DNA of 5,553 nucleotides. Origin: Chloroflexota bacterium. Lineage in GTDB: Bacteria; Chloroflexota; UBA5177; JANWHV01. Positions 1-5,336 of the stretch are shown piece by piece (the stretch's first letter is position 1; each line of letters opens with the position of its first letter). The translations under genes and the position numbers were made by a program. The notes below the pieces were generated by a model. That model was given only the letters and a program-made list of their open reading frames with translations. It was not told where the DNA came from and did no database searches. The DNA lies in NCBI GenBank assembly GCA_028287725.1, contig JAQBPC010000325.1, positions 1-5,553 of the forward strand, given 5' to 3'.

Positions 1-378
1 CGCCAGCAAATCAACTGCGTCTTCCAGGGGGCGAGTTTGCTCGATGGGGATCACGGCGTCGGCACCAGGCGGCAGCGGGGCGCCGGTCATGATACGGACG
101 GCAGTACCGGGCGACAGCGGCGTTGTCCCCGGATCGCCTGCCGCTATGTACCCGACCACAGGCAGCCGGCGCGGCGAATCCGCCGAAGCTCCGGCTGTGT
201 CGGCTGCCAGCACCGCAAAGCCATCCATGGCCGAGTTGGTGAACGGCGGCAAATCGAGATCCGCGTGCGCATCGTGCCCAAGCACGCGATCGAGCACCTC
301 GAGAATTGGCGCCTCTTCAAGAGCGAGTACCGGAATGGCCGCGAGTAGTTGTTCTTGAGCTTCGTCAACCGACAGCAT
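1..378 (-). CDS. moeA: Molybdopterin molybdenumtransferase MoeA, N-terminal part (cut by window edge)
   Basis: MoeA inserts molybdate into adenylylated molybdopterin, the last common step of molybdenum cofactor synthesis, in the cytoplasm. I translated the minus strand from the ATG at 378: 126 residues are visible and the frame stays open to base 1, roughly the first third of a protein that is usually about 400 residues. Family hallmarks are PPFTNSAMDGFAV at residues 44-56, whose Asp52 corresponds to the conserved catalytic-site Asp of E. coli MoeA, then VGYIAAGDP at 75-83 and RIMTGAPLPPGADAVIP at 95-111. The start is well supported by a Shine-Dalgarno GGGAGG four bases upstream. It diverges from the GTPase gene at 476 and shares a 97-bp promoter region with it. 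A second Moco gene, the moaD-moaE fusion, lies at the other end of the window. The assignment is secure; the C-terminal MoCF-binding domain lies outside and cannot be judged. Confidence 0.95.
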   Translation of the reverse strand, partial: MLSVDEAQEQLLAAIPVLALEEAPILEVLDRVLGHDAHADLDLPPFTNSAMDGFAVLAADTAGASADSPRRLPVVGYIAAGDPGTTPLSPGTAVRIMTGAPLPPGADAVIPIEQTRPLEDAVDLLA

Positions 379-382
379 ACTG

Positions 383-388
383 CCTCCC
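383..388 (-). promoter_or_regulatory. Shine-Dalgarno site of moeA
   Basis: On the minus strand GGGAGG lies four bases before the moeA ATG (378). It is one of the few strong ribosome binding sites in the window and fixes the moeA start. The GTPase and pyruvate kinase genes have no comparable site. Confidence 0.7.
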
Positions 389-398
389 GTGCTTCCTG

Positions 399-404
399 AT
401 TGTA
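399..404 (-). promoter_or_regulatory. Probable -10 box of moeA
   Basis: The minus strand reads TACAAT (5 of 6 against TATAAT) within the context CGGTACAATCAGG. Transcription from here would begin near 392 and give a leader of about 14 nt that contains the GGGAGG ribosome binding site. No convincing -35 hexamer sits 16-19 nt upstream (TGCCGC/CTGCCG). The call therefore rests on the -10, its position and its mirror copy in front of the GTPase gene. Confidence 0.45.
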
Positions 405-463
405 CCGAGAGCGCCACCTTCGCGGCAGGTATAACATGACAGGCCTGGAGATTAAGCTTACGG

Positions 464-469
464 TACAAT
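464..469 (+). promoter_or_regulatory. Probable -10 box of the GTPase gene, placed for a leaderless transcript
   Basis: The plus strand reads TACAAT, followed by 6 nt (TGGCGG) and then the GTG start codon at 476. A start site about 7 nt downstream of the -10 would coincide with the G of GTG, giving a leaderless mRNA. This agrees with the lack of a Shine-Dalgarno sequence. No good -35 is present at 16-18 nt spacing; ATGACA at 436-441 is 22 nt away, which is too far. An alternative -10, TATAAC at 430-435, would give a leader of about 34 nt but still no ribosome binding site. Confidence 0.45.
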
Positions 470-475
470 TGGCGG

Positions 476-2299
476 GTGAGCATCGCAGTATCCTCCGCCA
501 CTACTCCACTCGACCTCCTTCACGAGCCGGCCGTTGCCGCAGCCGCGTACGCGCCTCGGGAAAGTGAATCGCTGCTCGCGCTGCTCGGTCAGGCGCGTGA
601 TGAGCACAGCAACCAGCTGGCGGCAACGCTGGCCGTGCTTGCCGCGATCCGATCGCGCCTGCTCGAAGCCGATGTCCCGGAAGCGGCGGATCTCTGGGAG
701 GATCTTAGCGCGGCAAGCCACGCATTGCGGGGGCCGCTGATCGATGCGCTGCGCCAGGCGCCGTCAGAGCGACAGGAGCGGGCAATCGGCTTCCTGCGCG
801 AGCTAGCCGCTTCGGAAGCCGAGGCGTTCGTCGGTCTGCGCGGTCCGCTCAAAGATGCGGGCTTGGTGGTGGCCGTAGCCGGAGATTTCAAGCGCGGCAA
901 ATCGACGTTGATCAACGCGTTTCTCGGCCGTCGCCTGCTGCCCACGCGCGTAGCGCCTGCCACGGCCGTGCCCTGCATACTGAAGCCGGGTTCCGAGCTG
1001 GTGGCCAAGGTCTATTTCACTGACCAGACGGAGCCTGAAGAGGTGCCCGTTGAGGATCTGGAGCAGTACGCCTGCATCGTCCTGCCGGGTCGCGAAAGTG
1101 ACGAACTAGCCTTCCGCGCCGGTGTGCAGCGCATTGAAATCAGCATCCCCACGACGCTGCCGCCCAACGTCACACTGATCGATTTGCCGGGCCTGAATGA
1201 GGAAGAGGGGCGTACGGAGGTAGCCCGTCAAACCCTCGATAGCGCGGACAGCATCATCGTGGTACTTGCGGCCACGCAATTGCTGGCAGAGAACGAGCTG
1301 CAATTCATCGACAATTTGTGGTCACGCGGTCACCGCTCGCTGGTCTATGCCATAAACTTTGTCGACGGCCTGGAAGAGCACGAAGTGCGAACGGTTCGCG
1401 AGCGCTCGAGCGCCTTGCTGGCGCCGTATGGCGGTGTGTTAGGGAAGAGCATCTTCCTGGTGAGCGCGCGACAGGCGCTCCTGGCACGTGTCGCGGGCGA
1501 GGCAACGCCGCCGGAGAGTGGCATCCCAGAGCTCGAAGCTATCCTGCGGGCCCGTTTGGTTGATCGCGCGGAGCTGACCTGGCGTATCTCTCGGTTACGC
1601 CAGGTGCTGGATCGTCTTGAAAGTGACGAAGAAGACGCCGGCCGTGCCGTGCTGCAGCAACAACAGATAGTGCAGCGCATGCGTAGCGAGCTCGGCGGCA
1701 TTGCGAGCCGCCTTGCCAAAGCCGAACGCATTTACGCCGAAGGCGATGCGGCGACCGCACACGACATGGCGATGCGACGACAGCGCATCGAGGACCATGC
1801 TGCGTTATTTGATGGGCGGTGGGCAGCCTTGGAAAACGACCTGCGGGAACGCTTCAAGCGAGAACCGTTGCCCTGGGTGTGGCAAAAAGCAGGCGAATGG
1901 CTGCGCGACGAGTTGATCCGAACCATTCGCGAAGTTCACCCGCAGGTGACGCCGCGACCGGAGGGGTATCTACGCATCAGCGTACCGCCGGGCTTGCGCG
2001 TGGGGCGCGACGCCCTGCGGACGTTCTATCTGAACGAGGCATCGAGGGAGTGGGAGCGGTTTACCGGGGAGGCGAGGCGAGCGCGCAGGCGCGAGCTGGA
2101 GGAGGCCCTCGCCGAGGCGGAGCGCGAGCATCGGCGCCAGTTGGAGAGCCGCGAGGCTACCTGGGCGCCGTTGGAAGCACGCCGCGCGGTACTCATGACC
2201 GCCATAGAGGCCGCCGGCGCCGGTACAAGGGAAGCACTGCAGCGGGCGATCGGCGCGGCAGAAGCGCTTCGCGTGGCCCTCGAGGCAATGGCCGACTAA
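476..2299 (+). CDS. Dynamin-like large GTPase (Dynamin_N family), 607 residues
   Basis: This is a large GTPase of the bacterial dynamin-like type; such proteins bind, tubulate or fuse membranes, or respond to membrane stress. The exact role here is unknown. An Ala-rich helical N-terminus (residues 1-125) precedes the G domain. G1 is GDFKRGKST at 136-144, the switch-I Thr is Thr163 in PATAVP, G3 is DLPG at 236-239, G4 is NFVD at 294-297 and G5 is SA at 330-331. The canonical G4 (N/T)KxD has lost its Lys. Residues 365-607 are charged, helical and coiled-coil-like, with QQQQ at 395-398 and an Arg/Glu-rich stretch at 531-560. I see no transmembrane segment or hydrophobic paddle, so membrane contact would be peripheral. 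The start is GTG with no ribosome binding site and a -10 box just upstream. It stands alone: moeA diverges and the membrane gene converges. Family call is firm, function is not. Confidence 0.9.
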   Translation: MSIAVSSATTPLDLLHEPAVAAAAYAPRESESLLALLGQARDEHSNQLAATLAVLAAIRSRLLEADVPEAADLWEDLSAASHALRGPLIDALRQAPSERQERAIGFLRELAASEAEAFVGLRGPLKDAGLVVAVAGDFKRGKSTLINAFLGRRLLPTRVAPATAVPCILKPGSELVAKVYFTDQTEPEEVPVEDLEQYACIVLPGRESDELAFRAGVQRIEISIPTTLPPNVTLIDLPGLNEEEGRTEVARQTLDSADSIIVVLAATQLLAENELQFIDNLWSRGHRSLVYAINFVDGLEEHEVRTVRERSSALLAPYGGVLGKSIFLVSARQALLARVAGEATPPESGIPELEAILRARLVDRAELTWRISRLRQVLDRLESDEEDAGRAVLQQQQIVQRMRSELGGIASRLAKAERIYAEGDAATAHDMAMRRQRIEDHAALFDGRWAALENDLRERFKREPLPWVWQKAGEWLRDELIRTIREVHPQVTPRPEGYLRISVPPGLRVGRDALRTFYLNEASREWERFTGEARRARRRELEEALAEAEREHRRQLESREATWAPLEARRAVLMTAIEAAGAGTREALQRAIGAAEALRVALEAMAD

Positions 2300-2304
2300 G
2301 TCCG

Positions 2305-2350
2305 CAGGCGCAATGCCTAAGGGCGCCTGGTGTGCCGGTGACGCCGGCGC
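2305..2350. terminator. Pair of GC-rich hairpins after the GTPase gene, possible terminator
   Basis: Two inverted repeats follow the GTPase stop codon. The first pairs CAGGCGC (2305-2311) with GCGCCTG (2323-2329) across an 11-nt loop. The second pairs GTGCCGG (2332-2338) with CCGGCGC (2344-2350) across a 5-nt loop, with one wobble pair. They lie between convergent genes, where a bidirectional terminator is expected. Neither is followed by a T-run, so classical intrinsic termination is uncertain. Confidence 0.35.
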
Positions 2351-2517
2351 TCTCCGGCATCTGGACCGCCGCTCCTGATGACCTCCACAAGCAAGCGTGG
2401 ATCATACATGTCAGGCCCAGGTGGGACCGGGGTGGGCTTCTGCTGCGGTTGCGACGTTTGGCTTGTCCCGTTTGGCTTGGTTATGTCGCGTGAACTAGCC
2501 TGGGGCAAACTGGCCAT
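2317..2517 (-). CDS. Possible small proline-rich protein, 66 residues, unrecognised
   Basis: This small minus-strand reading frame fills most of the gap between the GTPase gene and the membrane-protein gene. It starts with ATG at 2517 and has GAGGG eight bases upstream (2526-2530). TACAAT, a possible -10, lies on the minus strand at 2553-2558. The N-terminal half is rich in Gln, Pro, Ser and Thr (QKPTPVPPGP at about 27-36), and the C-terminus is basic (ERRRHRHTRR). I recognise no domain, signal peptide or membrane helix. Third-position GC is about two thirds by my count, which does not decide the matter. The frame overlaps the hairpins near 2317-2350 and the 11-bp tandem repeat. It could be a real small gene behind the membrane gene or a chance frame; I favour neither strongly. 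Confidence 0.25.
   Translation of the reverse strand: MASLPQASSRDITKPNGTSQTSQPQQKPTPVPPGPDMYDPRLLVEVIRSGGPDAGERRRHRHTRRP
2455..2479. repeat. Tandem direct repeat, two copies of CGTTTGGCTTG
   Basis: CGTTTGGCTTG occurs at 2455-2465 and again at 2469-2479, separated by TCC, giving a 14-bp period. The core TTTGGCTTG appears a third time on the minus strand at 5319-5327, between the threonine synthase and moaDE genes. Purpose unknown: it may be a protein-binding iteration, or a small duplication inside the possible small gene. Confidence 0.6.
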
Positions 2518-2558
2518 TCTGGGTACCCTCGTCTTTTGTGGAATACGCTTTCATTGTA

Positions 2559-3122
2559 CTACAGACCTACAATTGCAGCGAGAATGATCGCGAGAAACAC
2601 GACCTCGACAAGCAAACCACGGAGTGCCCGTTCGGTGAACAGGCTCTTATCATCTATCTTTTCCTGGTTCTGTGCATACTGATCAGTCATCGCACGAACC
2701 AACATCTTCTTGACCTGCCACTGTTTGTACTGTGGATCAGCGTATGAATAGAGAATCTCAGGACTTATTGTGATGAACTTCCGCACCATATATGCTTTCC
2801 ACGCGAAGAATACAATCCAGAGGTATATCACCACCGCTATTGCCGCCAACCCGTGGATAATATCGATCGCGCTCACAACGACATGGAAATGATCCCACAT
2901 AGGGAGCAGATGATACTTAGTCGCGTGACCTGCCAGCGCAACCTGCGCCCCAGCCACGCCGCTGGTCAGCAAGCTGGCAGAGCCGAGGACGAAACCGGCC
3001 TTGCCTTCAAGCATGTTGACACGAGACGACGCGTCTGCAAGGCTATCCTTGATCTCGTTGAATATGAGATCCAGGGTCTCTGGCTCAGTATCAACGGGGT
3101 TAGACAGCGAAGGACCCGCCAA
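2559..3122 (-). CDS. Small three-helix membrane protein, resembles Pycsar-type transmembrane (PycTM-like) proteins
   Basis: This 187-residue protein has an acidic amphipathic N-terminal helix (about 14-40) and hydrophobic segments at about 42-64, 82-108 and 168-187. A polar cytoplasmic-looking stretch at 112-165 separates the second and third. The EGKAGFVLG motif at 39-47 entering the first helix, and the pattern of a Tyr/Gln-rich middle (QYAQNQEKI) before the last helix, recall the small membrane proteins grouped with Pycsar/CBASS effectors. That resemblance is from memory and no nucleotide cyclase is nearby. The start is TTG at 3122, the first possible start after an in-frame TAG, with GGGGGA four bases upstream; the next ATG (residue 37) would remove the N-terminal helix. 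It lies 27 nt after pyk on the same strand, so it is probably the last gene of that operon. GC is about 52% over 2581-3120 and about 43% over 2641-2820, well below pyk, suggesting separate ancestry. It is a real protein by composition; its function is open. Confidence 0.75.
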   Translation of the reverse strand: MAGPSLSNPVDTEPETLDLIFNEIKDSLADASSRVNMLEGKAGFVLGSASLLTSGVAGAQVALAGHATKYHLLPMWDHFHVVVSAIDIIHGLAAIAVVIYLWIVFFAWKAYMVRKFITISPEILYSYADPQYKQWQVKKMLVRAMTDQYAQNQEKIDDKSLFTERALRGLLVEVVFLAIILAAIVGL

Positions 3123-3126
3123 AGTA

Positions 3127-3132
3127 TCCCCC
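3127..3132 (-). promoter_or_regulatory. Ribosome binding site supporting the TTG start of the membrane protein
   Basis: The minus strand reads GGGGGA four bases before the TTG at 3122. It can pair with the 3' end of 16S rRNA (CCUCCU) using one G-U wobble, which supports the unusual TTG over the internal ATG. Confidence 0.45.
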
Positions 3133-3149
3133 CGACTACCCCGGTTTAC

Positions 3150-4580
3150 CTACTCGATTCTGTGTAGCTTCAGGAAGTTGGTACGGGCGCGCCGCATTAC
3201 GGGAAGGCTGCCCATGATCACGACCGTGTCGCCGGGTGAGGCGTGGCCACCGGCTACCAATGCGTCCTGCAGGGTAGCGATCTGATCTTCGGTCGTGGGA
3301 GCGAACTCGCAGAGGAATGGCGTCACGCCCCACCAGAGCGCGAGCTGCTCGTAGACCGTCTCGTTGTCGGTGAACGCCAGAATTGGCACATCCGGCCGCT
3401 CTTTGGAGACCAGCTTGGCCGAAAGGCCGGATTGCGTGAACACGACCAGCGCACAAACCGCCGTGTTGGCAACCAGGGTAGCCGCGGCACGCGCCAGAGC
3501 ATGCGCGTGGCTCCTGAAGTGATCAACCGGCTGGAGAGGCACACAGACCCCCTCGGCCGTGGTCACGATTCGTGCCATGGTCTGCACCGTCTGCACGGGG
3601 AATTGGCCCGCGGCGGTCTCACCGCTCAGCATCACCACGTCGGTTCCGTCGAGCACCGCGTTCGCCACGTCGCTGGCCTCGGCACGCGTGGGCCGTGGGT
3701 TGGTAATCATCGATTCCAGCATCTGCGTCGCGGTGATCACCAGGATGCCTGCAAGGTTTGCCTTACGGATGATCTCTTTCTGCAGGACCGGCACGCGCTC
3801 CAGGGCAATCTCCACGCCAAGGTCACCGCGGGCGATCATCACGCCATCGGAAATCTGCAGAATGGCGTCGAGACAGTCGAGGGCCTCGGGCTTTTCCAGC
3901 TTGGCGATTACCTGGATGGGCGCGGACGCCGCCTCGATACGCTGCCTGACCTCGACGATGTCCTCCGGCTTCCGCACGAAGCTCAACGCCACGTAATCGA
4001 CGCCCTGGGCTATACCGAACTCCAGGTCCGAAAGGTCCTTCTCGGTGACGGCTGGGGCGCTCACCGCGACGCCGGGCAGGTTGATCCCCTTGTGCTCCTT
4101 GAGCAGGCCGCCATGGACAACCGTACAGATCACGTCCTGTTGGGTAACGCTTTCAACGTGGAGTTCCAAAAGTCCGTCATCGACCAGGATTGTGTCGCCA
4201 GATTTCACGTCATTGGGGAGATCGGCGTAGGTGGTCGACACGCAAGTCGCCGTGCCTTCCACTACTCGGGTGGTAATCGTCAGCTTGGCGCCATTGTGCA
4301 GCGGCACGGCATATCCGCCGGCAAGGGTGCCGGTGCGAATCTTCGGTCCCTGCAAGTCCATGAGGATAGCCAGCGGGCGCTGTAACTCCCTTGCAAGCCC
4401 GCGCGCCAGGGCAATCGCAGCCGCGTGGTCCTCCTGGCGGCCATGCGACATGTTCAGTCGAATGGCGTCGGCGCCCGCCTCGAGCAGGGCACGCAATACC
4501 TCGGGCGATCGGCTAGAGGGTCCAATGGTGGCAAGGATGCGGCATCGTCGTGCCGGCGCCGCACTCACCGCGCTGGACAC
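3150..4580 (-). CDS. pyk: Pyruvate kinase
   Basis: Pyruvate kinase makes pyruvate and ATP from phosphoenolpyruvate and ADP, the last step of glycolysis, in the cytoplasm. The 476 residues match the usual bacterial length of about 470-480, without the extra C-terminal PEP-utiliser domain of some Bacilli. Visible active-site groups are RLNMSHG (41-47), MDLQGPKIRTG (74-84), IAKLEKPE (225-232) with catalytic Lys227 and metal ligand Glu229, ARGDLGVE (250-257) with Asp253, and ITATQML (282-288). ASDVANAVLDGTD and MLSGETAAG follow. The B domain is about 88-185 and the C-terminal regulatory domain about 355-476. The start is GTG: an in-frame TAG inside moaE leaves no earlier start. No Shine-Dalgarno is seen and moaDE ends 19 nt upstream, so translation may be coupled. 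The residue aligned with the K+-linked Glu appears to be Thr112. Identity is secure. Confidence 0.97.
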   Translation of the reverse strand: MSSAVSAAPARRCRILATIGPSSRSPEVLRALLEAGADAIRLNMSHGRQEDHAAAIALARGLARELQRPLAILMDLQGPKIRTGTLAGGYAVPLHNGAKLTITTRVVEGTATCVSTTYADLPNDVKSGDTILVDDGLLELHVESVTQQDVICTVVHGGLLKEHKGINLPGVAVSAPAVTEKDLSDLEFGIAQGVDYVALSFVRKPEDIVEVRQRIEAASAPIQVIAKLEKPEALDCLDAILQISDGVMIARGDLGVEIALERVPVLQKEIIRKANLAGILVITATQMLESMITNPRPTRAEASDVANAVLDGTDVVMLSGETAAGQFPVQTVQTMARIVTTAEGVCVPLQPVDHFRSHAHALARAAATLVANTAVCALVVFTQSGLSAKLVSKERPDVPILAFTDNETVYEQLALWWGVTPFLCEFAPTTEDQIATLQDALVAGGHASPGDTVVIMGSLPVMRRARTNFLKLHRIE

Positions 4581-4599
4581 CGGGGCGTGGTGGCAGGCG

Positions 4600-5262
4600 T
4601 CAAGCGCCCATCCCTACCCATTGGCTGCCGTCGGCGAAGATTTCCTTCTTCCAGATCGGCACAGTCTCTTTCAGGCGGTCGATGGCGAAGCGGCAGGCCT
4701 CGAAGGCAGCGCCGCGATGCGGCGTGGCCACGGCAATAGCCACGCTGGCTTCGCCAATCTCCAGCCGTCCAACCCGGTGCTCGATTGCAACTGAGCAGCC
4801 AGGCCAGCGCTCATCGATCTGTAGGGCAATGGCATCCATCTCGCTGACTGCCATCCGGTCGAACGCCTCGTACTCCAGGTACTGTACCGGCTTACCGGTT
4901 GGCGACGTCTCACGCACGACGCCGATAAAAAGCGCGATTGCCCCATGCCGGGCGGCGCCAACTTCAGCCTCGAGCGCCGCGACGTCGATACGCCGGTCCA
5001 CAAGGCGGCAGCGCGGCGCTCCGCCGCTGACCGGCGGCAAAAATGCCACTTCGTCGCCATCGTGTAGCGGCGCCTCGCGACCGGCATATTCGCCGTTGAT
5101 CGCCACGGCCGTGGAGCCCCAGAGCTGAGGCAGGCGGGGATGGTCGCCGACACACCGTTGCCAGAGGTCAGCGACGTCGCTTCCGTCGGGCAAATCGACT
5201 TCATCGTGGGACCGGCCGAGTTGCTCGCGGAAGTAGGCGAAGTAGCGCACTTGGATTCTCAT
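4600..5262 (-). CDS. moaDE: Molybdopterin synthase, MoaD-MoaE fusion
   Basis: Molybdopterin synthase turns cyclic pyranopterin monophosphate into molybdopterin using sulfur carried on the C-terminal Gly of MoaD. Here both subunits lie in one 220-residue chain. Residues 1-81 are a MoaD/ThiS beta-grasp domain ending in PPVSGG; residues 86-220 are MoaE. In MoaE, HRVGRLEIGE (162-171) and LKETVPIWKKE (197-207) give Lys198 and Lys205, spaced seven apart as the catalytic pair Lys119/Lys126 of E. coli MoaE. The Gly-Gly at 80-81 is internal, so a cut after it would be needed for adenylation and thiocarboxylation, as described for M. tuberculosis MoaX. I chose the ATG at 5262 because MRIQVRYFAYF is a typical MoaD N-terminus; the frame opens 72 codons earlier, but that part is low-complexity and intergenic in character. 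It heads a probable operon with pyk. Confidence in function is high. Confidence 0.95.
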   Translation of the reverse strand: MRIQVRYFAYFREQLGRSHDEVDLPDGSDVADLWQRCVGDHPRLPQLWGSTAVAINGEYAGREAPLHDGDEVAFLPPVSGGAPRCRLVDRRIDVAALEAEVGAARHGAIALFIGVVRETSPTGKPVQYLEYEAFDRMAVSEMDAIALQIDERWPGCSVAIEHRVGRLEIGEASVAIAVATPHRGAAFEACRFAIDRLKETVPIWKKEIFADGSQWVGMGA

Positions 5263-5268
5263 ATAGCC

Positions 5269-5298
5269 AGTATGCGGGCCAGTTCCGGGATCGGTCAA
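5269..5298 (-). promoter_or_regulatory. Probable promoter of moaDE (-35 TTGACC, -10 CATACT), placed for a leaderless mRNA
   Basis: On the minus strand TTGACC (5293-5298, 5 of 6 against TTGACA) and CATACT (5269-5274, 4 of 6 against TATAAT) are separated by 18 nt. Six bases (GGCTAT) then lead to the moaDE ATG at 5262. The expected start site therefore falls on the A of ATG. There is no Shine-Dalgarno sequence, as expected for leaderless translation. This is the best -35/-10 pair in the window. Confidence 0.5.
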
Positions 5299-5336
5299 CG
5301 CACTGAGTACCGAGCTCGCAAGCCAAATCGACTCAG

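Larger units (their letters stand above)
2300..2558. other. Convergent intergenic region, 259 bp
   Basis: This gap lies between the GTPase stop codon and the stop codon of the membrane-protein gene on the other strand. It holds two GC-rich hairpins on the left, the tandem 11-bp repeat in the middle, the 8-bp palindrome GGGTACCC at 2521-2528 and a possible 66-codon minus-strand gene. I see no RNA gene and no transposon ends. Base composition falls toward the right, approaching that of the membrane gene. Confidence 0.6.

Noticed and set aside
144..437. 97-codon minus-strand frame overlapping moeA
   Set aside because: It lies in a different frame from moeA over the same bases and crosses the divergent promoter; the moeA frame has unmistakable motifs.
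2332..2350. Classical rho-independent terminator of the GTPase gene
   Set aside because: The hairpin is good but is followed by TCTCC rather than a T-run, so it is kept only as a low-confidence feature.
1819..2493. 224-codon plus-strand frame overlapping the end of the GTPase gene
   Set aside because: It mostly overlaps the GTPase coiled-coil region in another frame, is Arg/Gly/Ala-rich without motifs and has no start signals.
476..3122. A two-gene antiphage system made of the dynamin-like GTPase and the PycTM-like protein
   Set aside because: The genes are convergent, are separated by 259 bp and differ in composition. No cyclase, nuclease or other defence gene is present. Proximity alone does not support a system.
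3243..4385. 380-codon open frame on the plus strand opposite pyk
   Set aside because: It is the antisense of a clear pyruvate kinase gene, has no domain I recognise and a composition (His/Arg/Gly-rich) typical of a shadow frame in GC-rich DNA.
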